64,000 bases of DNA from Leptobrachium leishanense (lineage: Eukaryota > Chordata > Amphibia > Anura > Megophryidae): the NCBI GenBank assembly GCA_009667805.1, contig RXON01001629.1, forward strand, positions 1 through 64,000, given 5' to 3'. Of the stretch, positions 21,869 through 31,690 are shown in pieces (position 1 is the first letter of the stretch; each line of letters begins with the position of its first letter). The notes beneath the pieces were generated by a model. It was not told the origin of the DNA, ran no database searches, and worked only from the letters and a program-made list of their open reading frames with translations. The position numbers and the translations under genes are program-made.

Positions 21869-22591
21869 GCTCCACTGCCACTTTGGATGGTCACTTTGTA
21901 ATGGTCACCCGAGCCAAGCCTCCAGAGCCAGCCCTTGCTGTTATATGGAGGAGACTGATCTGACAGACTGATTGCAGTCAGGCAGATTAAGCTCCAGTGG
22001 CGTAGCGTGGGGGGGGGTCCTCGGGGGCAGTCGCTCTGGGTGCAATTTTCTGAGGGGCCCAAAATTTCAAAAGAAATTTGAACCAATAATATTTTTCAGC
22101 AGGGATCAGCAAGGTGTCTGCTCATGGACAATGGTGTCCGTGAGAGGCCCGTTCATGGGCAGCCACCAGTTTTACGGTGCCGGCAGTGACTTTGCACTCA
22201 ACGTCTGGAAGGGAGGACCAGGACAGGAAATTCTGTCCTGACTCCTCCTTAATGCAAGAGTCACGTGAAGCAGCGCAGCATTATCCGACAGAACACTGAC
22301 CCTGTACCACGCTTGTCAGCCCCCCTTGAAGCCCTGTGCCAGGCCACGCCACTGGCAGCCCTGCAGCCACTGTACAGGAAGGAGGGAGGCGGGCGCCTGC
22401 CCTGCAGCACATTTAAAATATGGTCTCCACTAAGCCCCCTGGACTGCTCCCCCACCCAGGCCACCAGCAACTCCACGCAGGTAGGTGACACCAGAGCAGT
22501 GTGACCAACACACAGTGAGGAGGTACGGGGAGAGGGTGACTGGAGGTTCAGGAAGAGAATGACTGGGGATACTGGGGGAGTGTGACTGGGG
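21869..22591. other. Unclassified interval, no gene seen
   Basis: GC-rich sequence beginning near the stretch ccagtggcgtagcgtggg, which looks like an old non-autonomous repeat. It ends in minisatellite-like gactggggatactgggggag. This is the left half of a minisatellite that resumes at 31439 after the PLE. Confidence 0.5.
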
Positions 22592-22605
22592 TACTTGGAT
22601 AAATA
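22592..22605. other. Left target-site duplication of the PLE
   Basis: tacttggataaata, repeated exactly at 31425-31438. The outer flanks on both sides belong to one 'gactggggtactggg' minisatellite, so this is a 14-bp target duplication. Confidence 0.85.
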
Positions 22606-22696
22606 AAAGAAAAAGAGGGGTGCAGCGCCCACCGGAATGGTGTCTATCCCACTCGCTGAATGCTGTATAGGGGGTTTCTCTAAATACCCAAATGGC

Positions 22697-23480
22697 AGTT
22701 ATGTAAACAAGAAAACAACACAGCGCTTCAAAAGACCAGAGTCCAAAAAGAAGAAAGTGAGATAAACACTCAATATGTCCATAGACCAAAGACGTTGTCT
22801 TTTGAGGGTGGATCTTCTTAGAGTGATACCGATGGAGTGTGTACTGTAGGGAGAAAGCACAAACACAGAGGACCAAAATTGCGCAGTAGGACAATACCCA
22901 AAGTGAGAGTATTATATATCAATAATCAACTCACATTCTGTGGAGCCTACAACCGGCTCCCAGGAATAAGGCAAGTAGGACTTTATGTTGGGTGCCCATA
23001 AAACCTTCACACGGCTTCTTCAGGATTCACCAAAGTAAGGGTACTGTAAGGAAATTGACAGAGACCAAGGAGACACCTCCTAGTGCAATAAATCACACAC
23101 AACTTTGTAATTTAAAGGGAGATAGCCAAATTCAAACTCACACGTTGTTGAGCCTCTATTGGCTCCGTCACAATACGCTTAGGGAATCATAAGGTGTTCC
23201 ACAGACCTTCTTTGCAGGAGTTAAAAAGGCAGACAGCAAAAATTTTTTTTTTACAAAAATTAAAAACATTTATTCACTTTAAAATAAATAGGTCATATCT
23301 ACCAAACCAAAGACCAGGACGCGTTTCGCCTACAAAGGCTTCCTCAGCTGGTTATCATATGTCTAGTCTTGCTGCTGCCTTTATATACAATATACATTCT
23401 CTTAACGATTTAACAATCACTTTAAAATTAACATACTTGAATTCAGGTGTGCTTAAATGGCACCTGCCTTTTGCACATAA
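22697..23480 (-). repeat. PLE terminal repeat, downstream copy
   Basis: Inverted copy of 30688-31422. The differences include a 5-bp insertion near 22795, a handful of substitutions and length differences in A/T runs near 23240. It carries a hammerhead motif in the same sense as the PLE gene. An extra 90 bp (22606-22696) at the outer edge has no counterpart in the other copy. Confidence 0.88.
23313..23352 (-). ncRNA. Hammerhead ribozyme motif, sense strand of PLE
   Basis: Reads on the minus strand as the same motif described for 30780-30819: CTGAGGA core, small stem II, GAAA, a tiny stem III and the GTC cleavage triplet, with stem I ACCAG/CTGGT. Hammerhead ribozymes are known in PLE terminal repeats. 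Confidence 0.7.
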
Positions 23481-24044
23481 TTAATGGCCCTGCGTGTCAC
23501 CCCGGAACGCGGAAGTAGTAAATTAATAGGGTAAAAGAAAGAAATATATTCCCCTTGTTAAAAACATTGCGCCCGCCATTTTGCGCATGCGCACTCATCC
23601 CGCGTCTCAGGCTGGAACGCAGGAACTCCAAGGAACCACACAGCTCCCCATATGGCCTCAAAGACATCCTCAATAAAATTTAAACATAAAAACAACAGCC
23701 CCTGCGGCGCTCTGCTAGTAAGGCTAGGGTCAGAGTGGGGCAGTCGGAACGCGCGTGCAGGCGCACTAAATCACGGCGGCAGTAGCAGCACATAACGGCC
23801 AATGACGGCCAATATACGCAGTACGTGCGTACAAAAGTGCGCCGACACCACGCAACCGGCAAATGAACGCATTTTTATCAGAACGTGAAACCGCTGCTAC
23901 TGACGTACAAAGTGCGCGGCGGCCGCATGGCAGCGTGTGTGCGTGATTAGGAGACGTCAGACGCTGCTAGTGTGCGGCCTACATAACGCTCAAACAGCCG
24001 GAATTCCCCAGAATTGCGTTGGTGAGTACCTGCGACTGTGAAGG

Positions 24045-24227
24045 ATGTCTGGACCAGAGATGGACGTCGAGAGGCTCATCAGCGCTGTGGGGGAGCATCC
24101 AGGGATCTGGGATACGGCCTGCGAGCGGTATAAGGACAAGGGAAGAAGGCGAGCGCATGGGTCGAGGTGTCCCGTCAGGTGTACCCGGATTATGATATGT
24201 GGTCCGAGAAAGAGCAGCACATACAGA
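24045..24227 (+). pseudogene. Harbinger MADF DNA-binding protein, exon 1
   Basis: Begins MSGPEMDVERLISAVGEHPG. This is the start of a MADF (Myb-like) domain, which continues as EVSRQVYPDYDMWSEKEQHI up to a GTGAGT splice donor at 24228. In Harbinger elements this protein binds the termini and helps bring the nuclease into the nucleus. There is a 1-bp deletion near 24155, between KGRRRA and WVEV. Confidence 0.82.
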
Positions 24228-24316
24228 GTGAGTATAATATTATTTTATTCATAATCCCATAAATGTAAATCACAATAATAATAATAAACAAACAAATGTA
24301 ATCATTGATGTGAAAC

Positions 24317-25199
24317 TCAAATGCTCCCCAGCTGCCAGGGCACCTCACCTGCATCACTGATGAAATAATTAGATAGAGCATCGCGATACCTGTTGCTGGA
24401 TCTATTCACCGCTATGATGTCATAGTTCACATCATCCACAAGACCGACAACTGTGAGGGTATCGTCAAAATTAAAACCATCCCTGGCCCGCACATAATTA
24501 TGTAGCATGCAACAGCATTTCACTATGTCCACACAGAAGTCCACATTCACATCCAGCGGTCTATGTAGAATCCTCCACTTGTTGGTCAGTATGCCAAAGG
24601 TACACTCCACATACCGTCTCGCCCGCGACAGCCTATAATTAAACACCCGCTTCTTCACAGTCAGGTGTGTCCCTGAGTAGGGCCGTAGGAGGTGTGTGGA
24701 TAGTCCGAATGCTTCGTCACCCACGAAGGCATAGGGGACTGCCACGTCACTGCCAGGCAATGGTGCGGGTCTGGGGATGTGCAGGGTCCCACTCTCAATT
24801 TCATTCCACAGTGTGGAGTTCCTGAACAGTGTGGAGTCAGAGTCTTTGCCGTATGAACCGACATCCACATACCCAAAATTATAGTTGGCATCTGACACCG
24901 CCAGTAGGCCAATAGAAAAGTAATGTTTATAATTCTGATACAGTGAGCCACTGTGCGGTGGCTTCACTATGCGGACATGTTTGCCATCCACGGCTCCAAG
25001 GCAGTTTGGAAAGTTGTCTCTCTCCCAGAATCCTGCTGCAATTTCTAGACATGCCGTATGTGTCGGTCTTGGCAAACATTCGCCCTTCATGGTCTCCCAT
25101 ATGGTTTGGCACACCTTGCGGACGATCTCACCAGCTGTTGATCTGCCAACGCGGAAGCTATAATGCAGATCCTTCAAACTGCACCCACTAGCGAGATAC
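24317..25199 (-). CDS. Harbinger nuclease, exon 2 (DDE_Tnp_4 core)
   Basis: Begins after the splice acceptor TTCTAG at 25200-25205 and runs 294 codons to a stop at 24317. Catalytic motifs are Asp in CLGAVDGKHV, Asp in YVDVGSYGKDSDSTLF and Glu in RARRYVECTFGIL. Together with exon 1 the spliced product is 392 aa with no internal stop, so this gene looks intact. It cuts the element ends and inserts them. Exon 2 lies inside the intron of the plus-strand MADF gene. Confidence 0.92.
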
Positions 25200-25279
25200 C
25201 TAGAAGACAAAACAAAACTGTTTGAATATGATCACATAGCATGAACACAAGCTAATGTCACTCTCATCATGTTTTTCAG

Positions 25280-26022
25280 CACAAGAGGTGATGAACAAAT
25301 GGCGCACAGTACGCGACAACTACATGCGCGTCCAGAAGAAGCAGGCCATGGCTGCGCGCTCTGGAGCTGGTGCGAAAAAGGTCCGGGTACATATATGCCG
25401 ACCAACTATCGTTCCTCCGCAGGACCCAGGAGCCGCGCAGGAGTGTCAGCAGCATGGACCAGCCATCGACCTCTGGCACACAGGTACAACAAATGGTGCC
25501 AGGAGGTTCTGCCAGCTGCCAGGAGGAGGAGAACCGGGGTGGTGCTGAGTCCCAAATGGAGGAGGATTCGGAGACACCACAGGTGGCAGGTACCGCAACC
25601 ACGGTCAGCACCAGACCTGGCCAGAAGAGGAGGGCACAAGCTGCAGACCTGGAGCAGGCCATGGTCACGTTCATGGAGGCTCAGACCACCCATGCACACC
25701 AACGCTGCATGCTTGCGGACTCTGTGGACATGTCCTTCTTCAATGCATGTATGCTCCTCCTCAACAGGATGAGCGAGGCAGAGAAGATGGAGTACCGGCA
25801 CAGATCCTGGAAATATTGGAGGACATCCTTTCCCGTCCCCATCACGCAGCCGCCTACCATGCTGTGCCACAATCCGCCAGTGGATCTTCCGTCTCCAGTG
25901 AGGTGCTGTCCACCCGCCCAGCCATGCCCCCTGGAGCCAGGCCACACACGGAGTCGGGGTCCAGCTGTAGCCACACCACCGGCCCTCATGACCCAGATGC
26001 TCCGCGGTATCAGCAACTGTGA
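25280..26022 (+). pseudogene. Harbinger MADF protein, exon 2
   Basis: Follows the acceptor TTTTTCAG (25272-25279). The join is in frame and completes the MADF domain (QEVMNKWRTVRDNYMR). After a frame break near 25378 it continues with SGYIYADQLSFLRR, a Ser/Gln-rich middle and a C-terminal hydrophobic motif near 25720-25830. A second frame break is near 25805. The exon lies within the intron of the opposite-strand nuclease gene. Confidence 0.8.
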
Positions 26023-26216
26023 TGCATGTCATAAATATTATTTAGTTTTGTTTTTGTTATGTGTTATTTGTTTTGATGTTTTATATATCCTGACCTTCTT
26101 AACGAGTTGTAATATATGTCCAGAATATATTACTGTTTTATTTCATATTATATTATTATTTTTCTACATTGTTGTCGGAGTCATTTATGATTATGTACGT
26201 GTGATGTGATGCCCGT

Positions 26217-26240
26217 GTGTGTGTGTGTGTGTGTGTGTGT
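26217..26240 (+). repeat. (GT)n microsatellite
   Basis: A run of about 12 gt dinucleotides within the nuclease-gene intron, without obvious function. Confidence 0.9.
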
Positions 26241-26334
26241 GCATGTAACAGTGGGCATGTGACTACAGACATGATGCACTCATGTCAGGTGACTGGCAGC
26301 GATGTCATGTATGCAGGTGTGTGACAGTACGTAC

Positions 26335-26630
26335 CGCAAAGTGATGACCAGCATCTCCTCCGGTGGTATGGCGGGCCGCATGTTGGTGTCCCTCTTGGTC
26401 AGCGGCTCCCGTACCCGCGACAACAGTTCATCAAAGGAGGCGATGGACATCCGCATGTAGTTGAAGAACTTCACGGGGTCCCTCTCTCGCAGTGGCCTGT
26501 ACAGCGTCACGAAGTGTCCATGCGTGGGTCTGGCAGCGTTGATTTCATGAACCCAGGTTCGCCGCTTTCTCTTCCTCTTAAGGTACAGGTACCCCATCGC
26601 ACCAAACACAAAGACATGTGCAGGATCCAT
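26335..26630 (-). CDS. Harbinger nuclease, exon 1
   Basis: Starts at ATG 26630 (MDPAHVFVFGAM), with a basic stretch KRKRKRR near residues 18-24. This is followed by the helical N-terminal part of Harbinger nucleases (RPLRERDPVKFFNYMRMS). It ends at a GTACGT donor (26329-26334) after codons VITL plus two bases. Splicing to 25199 gives R-Y-L-A-S in frame. Confidence 0.9.
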
Positions 26631-26660
26631 CTTTGAAAAACGCCACCATCCCCAAAACGG

Positions 26661-26669
26661 CTTTTTATA
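26661..26669 (-). promoter_or_regulatory. TATA box for the Harbinger nuclease
   Basis: TATAAAAAG on the minus strand, about 30 bp upstream of the nuclease ATG and inside the element. This gives a short 5' leader. Confidence 0.6.
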
Positions 26670-26869
26670 ACCCTTGCCCTTATTTTTTCATTTCTCAATT
26701 GATTAGATTCATCTGATTTTTCTCTTTTTTTTACCCCACCGTCATGAAATACGTCCAGAATTGCGCATCGTCTGACCACTTAAGCGTATTCCGTGAAAAA
26801 ATGCGTGCGCACGCATCGACGTACATTTTTACGGTGGCCGCAGAAAATGCGCTCATCTGTCCCTAGCCT

Positions 26870-28073
26870 ATATGGGATTTGTAATGGCAAATAATACTAT
26901 TTACAAAGGGGACACAACGCTGTATAAAAAGGGGATCACTAATGGGTGATACCACAGTACCATGAGACATATATAGGAGACGAAATTGTCTTAGACCTGG
27001 GGAATGTGTAATTTAAATGTAACCGATGGTAATATCATATAAATAGTAGATTATATTAGCATTAAGGATATGAGCATGGATCCGATGTAAATAAATAGGG
27101 ATAAGCCCGAAATTGGGTCTATAGTGTATCATAAAAAGGGGAGAATAAATATAATATTATACTTAAAATTATAATAAGTGAATTCCAAAATATAAATGGA
27201 ATCTAATGATTAGATTATCGCTTATATGATAACTAATAAATAATGAGTATAATCCATGTGAAATATAAAGTTAAAATTAATCTGTGTAAAGTGATAAAGT
27301 GCAATGATGAATATAATATGTGCTAACTTCTTTCTGAAATGCACCAAAAGAAGTGCATGGCGTAAGGATATTAATCCTAGAGTGCCTAAAAGAGATTAAA
27401 CTCTGTATCATTATATGTGCAAATAGCTGTAATAGTTGTGATAATAAAGTGTGCTTATAAACATTTTATAAATTCCATAAACCACTTAGTAATCATGTGG
27501 ACAAAAACTAAGATAATTATGTAATAGATTCATTAAAATATAATATATTAAAATGTACTCATATACTAGTGGTGTCAATTATACATCCCCTGATATCCAT
27601 ACAAGTGAAAATATTACTGTGAAAAATGTTGCTATAAAGATAGAGGTATGTCTTAAATATAAACAATTGGGCTGACTTGGTTCACAAAAAGGGCATAGCA
27701 TAAAGTAATTTATCCTGAGGAGCCTTAAAAAGACTAAACTCTACAACATAATATGTGCAATTGGCTAATATTAATATGATAATTAATTATGTTTATAAAC
27801 ACTTAGAATAATTCATAATAGATAATACATAATAAAGGATCATACGACCACAGGTTAAAAAAGGGGGAAAGAACTATATTGTGTGCTAGTTACCATTAAA
27901 GGTAGTGATGTTAAAGGTATTCATATACCAGTAGTGTTAATTGCACAACCCCTAATATCCATATAAACTGGATAATCCCTATAGTGTAACGCTATTAGTG
28001 TAACAGTGGGTATTAAATGAGCTAAATTAAACATAACGGAGGGAGGGGGGTGAAAGGGAGAAGAAACCCAAAC
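26870..28073 (-). other. PLE 3' untranslated region, AT-rich
   Basis: About 1.2 kb of strongly AT-rich sequence, with no frame of note, between the PLE stop codon and the Harbinger insertion; its other part is 23481-23720. It contains an imperfect internal direct duplication of about 350 bp (about 27330-27640 and 27680-27990). This is seen in the shared stretches atatgtgcaa, agactaaactct and cccctaatatccat. Confidence 0.6.
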
Positions 28074-30533
28074 CTAAAGGAAATGAACTAATTCAAAATC
28101 ATTATTTAAACCTCCCGGCATTAGGGTCCCAAGATCAAAAATCAGTTTCATCTCCTCTCTCCCCAAGGCAGTAGTTTCACTCACTCCCCTATTAATACAT
28201 TTCACTTTCTTTACAGCAGAGAATTTGAGGCCTCTTGAGCATCCGTTATGGAATAATTTAAAATGTTGAGATACAGAATGTTTCTCATATTGCTTATTAA
28301 TGTTCCTGACATGCTCAGAGATCCTCACATTCAGGGCTCGGCTTGTGCGGCCCACATATTGGAGTCCACACGGACACTCCAAAAGATATAATACATTTTT
28401 AGAAAAGCAGGTCAGAATTTTCTTAATTTTGACCGTTTTCCCTGTTTTTTTATTAATAAAGCTCTCGTTATGCCGCTTTTTATTCCCTGTAGACCTACAG
28501 GCCAAGCATTGGCCACAGCCATAATAACCTTCTTTTACATGAAAGTGATTAATTGTTTTTTTGTCAACAAATTTGCTCTTAACCAATTTCTTTTTTATGT
28601 TATCTGCTCCTCGAAAAATAATCTTGGGTTTGTCCCCTATGATCGAATGAAGATCCTTATCTTTCTTTAGAAAATGCCAATACTTTCTAAAAATCTTTTT
28701 AATTAAAACACTATTCTCATTAAAATCACAAAGAAAAGGGACTTCTGCCGTCACTTCTTTCCTGGTTTTATATTGTAGAAGATTATTCTGATCCACTATT
28801 TTCAAATTTCTTATTAGCCCTTCCAATTCGATTTCATCGTAGCCTTTATCGATAAATTCTTGTTTCAGAATTCTCACCTGTTCTTCAAAAATCACATCAT
28901 CTGAACAGTTCCTACGTAGCCTAGTAAACTGTCCCTTTGGGACTCCTTTCAACCATGTCATGTTATGGCAACTTGTCTTGTCAATATATGTGTTTGTATC
29001 TACATCTTTAAAATAGGTTTTGGTTTCTAAGATTCCATCTTTCACATAGATCTCCAAGTCAAGAAAAGAAATTCTCTCTCTACTCCACTTTTTTTCAAGT
29101 TTTATGCCCCATTCTTCATTATCCAGACTCATCAGAAAATCCACCAATTCCACCTCCTCCCCCCTCCATATAAATAGTAAATCATCTATGTATCTCCTAT
29201 AGAATGGGACTCTACCATGCGCCCAGTCACGCGAACCGTAGACAAAACTGGTTTCCCAGCCTGCCATATATAGGTTCGCGTAACTGGGCGCAAACCGAGT
29301 ACCCATAGCCGTACCCCTCATCTGAATATAAAATTCTCCATCGAACTGAAAGTAATTATTGTTCAATATGAACTCTATCCCATCCATTACAAAATCTATT
29401 TGTTCTTCTTCCAAACTTCTAGATGTAATTAATTGTTCCTTAACCACTTCCATTCCTTTTCCATGGGGAATATTACTGTACAACGAATTTACATCACATG
29501 TCACCATAAAATACTCATCCTTCCATTGAACCTCTTTCAATCTTTGCAATATATCAATGGAGTCTTTAGTATAGGAGACTATATTTTTAACAATGGGCTG
29601 AAGAATCTGATCGACATATTCTGACAGGTTGCTGGTAATCGAGTTAATCCCTGAAACGATGGGTCGTCCTGGGGGGTCAGTGGGATTTTTATGAATTTTG
29701 GGCAATATATAGAAGGAAGGGATCTTCGGATATAGGTTATGGAGAAATTTATGTTCCTTATCGGTTATAATAGATTTTTCTTTTCCTTCATCCAGTAGTG
29801 TCTTAAGTTTTATTTTAATCCCATTAGTTGGATCACTTTTTATTACTTGGTATGTTATACCATCCTTAAGTATCTTATTGACTTCCAAAACATATTTTTC
29901 CTTAGATAGAATCACCACACCTCCCCCCTTATCCGCAGGCTTAATTACGATTCTATCATCTTGTTCTAAAGCTCTCATAGCATCGTTCTCTTCTTTAGAT
30001 AGATTATATCTAATTTTCTTATTGCCAAATTTCTCCAAATCTGTCATTACTAAGGTTTCGAAGACCTTCATCTCCTCTGAGATGTAGTTACGCGGAAAGA
30101 ACGTAGATTTAGGTTTCAAAGAAGTATGGATAAATTTATTCTCCGTAATATGATTTTCTAAGGGGGTTTTCATAAAGAACTTTTTCAGGCAGAGATTTCT
30201 CTTAAATTTCTGCAAATTAACAAAAACATTGAATTTGTCCATTCTATTGGTAGGGGCAAATTTTAGACCTTTCTGGAGTACTTTAATTTCAGGTTTAGTG
30301 AGTGTTTTACCACTTAGATTAAATATTCCTTCCAAATTCATCGTCTTTCCCTTTTCTCTTTGTTGTACCTTTCTTCCTGCCCTGTTTCCTCGTCTGATCT
30401 TTCCCATCTTCTTTTTCTGTCGTTTTCCCTTAATCTTAAACTTCCATCCCTTAGATTTTGGTTTCTCCCCCTCTCCCTTGAGTTCCCGTCCCTCAGATTT
30501 TGATGTCTCTCCCTCTCCCTGGGTGGATTCCAT
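28074..30533 (-). CDS. Penelope-like reverse transcriptase with GIY-YIG endonuclease
   Basis: Single intact frame of 819 codons. It has a Lys/Arg-rich N-terminus (about residues 1-65), then the PLE N-terminal region (NLSGKTLTKPEIKVLQKGL). The RT fingers and palm include LPKIHKNPTDPPGRPIVSG, GTAMGTRFAPSYANLYM and the catalytic YIDDLLF near residue 446. A linker follows with CGQCLAC, a possible zinc site. The C-terminal GIY-YIG nuclease is at about residues 710-770 (LYLLECPCGLQYVGRTS, RISEH). RT copies the RNA; GIY-YIG nicks the target. The start could be this ATG, or internal at MNLEGIF (about residue 66), where the conserved part begins. Intactness suggests recent activity. Confidence 0.95.
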   Translation of the reverse strand: MESTQGEGETSKSEGRELKGEGEKPKSKGWKFKIKGKRQKKKMGKIRRGNRAGRKVQQREKGKTMNLEGIFNLSGKTLTKPEIKVLQKGLKFAPTNRMDKFNVFVNLQKFKRNLCLKKFFMKTPLENHITENKFIHTSLKPKSTFFPRNYISEEMKVFETLVMTDLEKFGNKKIRYNLSKEENDAMRALEQDDRIVIKPADKGGGVVILSKEKYVLEVNKILKDGITYQVIKSDPTNGIKIKLKTLLDEGKEKSIITDKEHKFLHNLYPKIPSFYILPKIHKNPTDPPGRPIVSGINSITSNLSEYVDQILQPIVKNIVSYTKDSIDILQRLKEVQWKDEYFMVTCDVNSLYSNIPHGKGMEVVKEQLITSRSLEEEQIDFVMDGIEFILNNNYFQFDGEFYIQMRGTAMGTRFAPSYANLYMAGWETSFVYGSRDWAHGRVPFYRRYIDDLLFIWRGEEVELVDFLMSLDNEEWGIKLEKKWSRERISFLDLEIYVKDGILETKTYFKDVDTNTYIDKTSCHNMTWLKGVPKGQFTRLRRNCSDDVIFEEQVRILKQEFIDKGYDEIELEGLIRNLKIVDQNNLLQYKTRKEVTAEVPFLCDFNENSVLIKKIFRKYWHFLKKDKDLHSIIGDKPKIIFRGADNIKKKLVKSKFVDKKTINHFHVKEGYYGCGQCLACRSTGNKKRHNESFINKKTGKTVKIKKILTCFSKNVLYLLECPCGLQYVGRTSRALNVRISEHVRNINKQYEKHSVSQHFKLFHNGCSRGLKFSAVKKVKCINRGVSETTALGREEMKLIFDLGTLMPGGLNNDFELVHFL

Positions 30534-30697
30534 AAAAAATCCTGTTCCTCCTGACCAGCAGCTAGGGCCTGAAATCTATTAGAAAGGGGGATGGGGTTTT
30601 TTATGTTCTCATGGAGATCGTTTCTATAATTTCCTACACTTCTACCAGAAGTTCTGGCAGTTGTGGAGTAATGTTCTTTGTTGCCATTTAAGCACAC
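30338..30697 (-). CDS. Small upstream overlapping frame in the PLE
   Basis: A 119-codon frame, highly charged and Arg/Glu-rich (RERERHQNLRDGN..., RKRRWERSDEETG). It overlaps the first part of the RT gene in a different frame and starts near the edge of the upstream terminal repeat. PLEs sometimes have a short upstream frame. It could instead be a shadow of the repetitive N-terminal codons. No domain recognised. Confidence 0.35.
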   Translation of the reverse strand: MCLNGNKEHYSTTARTSGRSVGNYRNDLHENIKNPIPLSNRFQALAAGQEEQDFLWNPPRERERHQNLRDGNSRERGRNQNLRDGSLRLRENDRKRRWERSDEETGQEERYNKEKRERR

Positions 30698-31422
30698 CTG
30701 AATTCAAGTATGTTAATGTTAAATTGTTAAGAGAATGTATATTGTATATAAAGGCAGCAGCAAGACTAGACATATGATAACCAGCTGAGGAAGCCTTTGT
30801 AGGCGAAACGCGTCCTGGTCTTTGGTTTGGTAGATATGACCTATTTATTTTAAAGTGAATAAATGTTTTTAATTTTTTTAAAAATTTTTTTTTGCTGTCT
30901 GCCTTTTTAACTCCTGCAAAGAAGGTCTGGGGAACACCTTATGATTCCCTAAGCGTATTGTGACGGAGCCAATAGAGGCTCAACAACGTGTGAGTTTGAA
31001 TTTGGCTATCTCTCTTTAAATTACAAAGTTGTGTGTGATTTATTGCACTAGGAGGTGTCTCCTTGGTCTCTGTCAATTTCCTTACAGTACCCTTACTTTG
31101 GTGAATCCTGAAGAAGCCGTGTGAAGGTTTTATGGGCACCCAACATAAAGTCCCTACTTGCCTTATTCCTGGGAGCCGGTTGTAGGCTCCACAGAATGTG
31201 AGTTGATTATTGATATATAATACTCTCACTTTGGGTATTGTCCTACTGCGCAATTTTGGTCCTCTGTGTTTGTGCTTTCTCCCTACAGTACACACTCCAT
31301 CGGTATCACTCTAAGAAGATCCACCCTCAAAAGACTTTGGTCTATGGACATATTGAGTGTTTATCTCACTTTCTTCTTTTTGGACTCTGGTCTTTTGAAG
31401 CGCTGTGTTGTTTTCTTGTTTA
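30688..31422 (+). repeat. PLE terminal repeat, upstream copy (inverted)
   Basis: Inverted copy of 22697-23480. It lies upstream of the RT gene in the opposite orientation, so its hammerhead motif faces away from the coding strand. Confidence 0.88.
30780..30819 (+). ncRNA. Hammerhead ribozyme motif in the PLE repeat
   Basis: Core CTGAGGA (30785-30791), one extra A (30792), stem II GCC/GGC (30793-30795 with 30802-30804) and GAAA (30805-30808). A two-pair stem III AC-gc-GT (30808-30813) precedes cleavage-site C at 30814. Stem I ACCAG (30780-30784) pairs with CTGGT (30815-30819). This matches the compact type I hammerheads with a tiny stem III known from PLEs. The extra A between A9 and stem II is unusual and may weaken activity. 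Confidence 0.72.
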
Positions 31423-31424
31423 CA

Positions 31425-31438
31425 TACTTGGATAAATA
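31425..31438. other. Right target-site duplication of the PLE
   Basis: tacttggataaata, identical to 22592-22605. Confidence 0.85.
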
Positions 31439-31690
31439 GTTGAGAGTGACTGGGGGTACTGGGAGAGAGTGACTGGCTGTACTGGGAGAGAGTGACTGGG
31501 GGTACTGGGGTACTGGGAGAATGTGTGGGTACTGGAAGAGAGTGACTGGGTGTACTGGGAGAGAGTGACTGTGGGTACTGGGAGAGAGTGACTGGGGTAC
31601 TGGGAGAGAGTGACTGGGGTACTGGGAGAGAGTGACTGGGAGGTACTGGGAGAGAGTGACTGGGTATAGTGTGAGAGTGGAACTATGCTA
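31439..31690. repeat. About 22-bp minisatellite
   Basis: About ten copies of gagagtgactgggggtactg with small variations. It is the continuation of the minisatellite seen at 22527-22591; the PLE inserted into this array. Confidence 0.88.

Larger units (their letters stand above)
23721..26869. mobile_element. Harbinger (PIF/Harbinger) DNA transposon inside the PLE
   Basis: Terminal inverted repeats AGGCTAGGGTCAGA at 23721 and, inverted, TCTGTCCCTAGCCT ending at 26869. The flanks (gta / ata) are consistent with a 3-bp target duplication but do not match perfectly. It carries the two genes typical of the superfamily, a nuclease on the minus strand and a MADF/Myb-like DNA-binding protein on the plus strand. 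PLE sequence continues on both sides. Confidence 0.9.
22606..31424 (-). mobile_element. Penelope-like element with inverted terminal repeats
   Basis: 8.8 kb including a nested Harbinger (23721-26869), so the PLE itself is about 5.7 kb. It has an exact 14-bp target duplication. The termini (about 22697-23480 and 30688-31422) are inverted copies of each other, about 99% identical by eye. The coding strand is minus, with one intact RT/GIY-YIG protein. PLE terminal repeats (pLTRs) are known to occur in direct or inverted arrangements. Confidence 0.9.
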
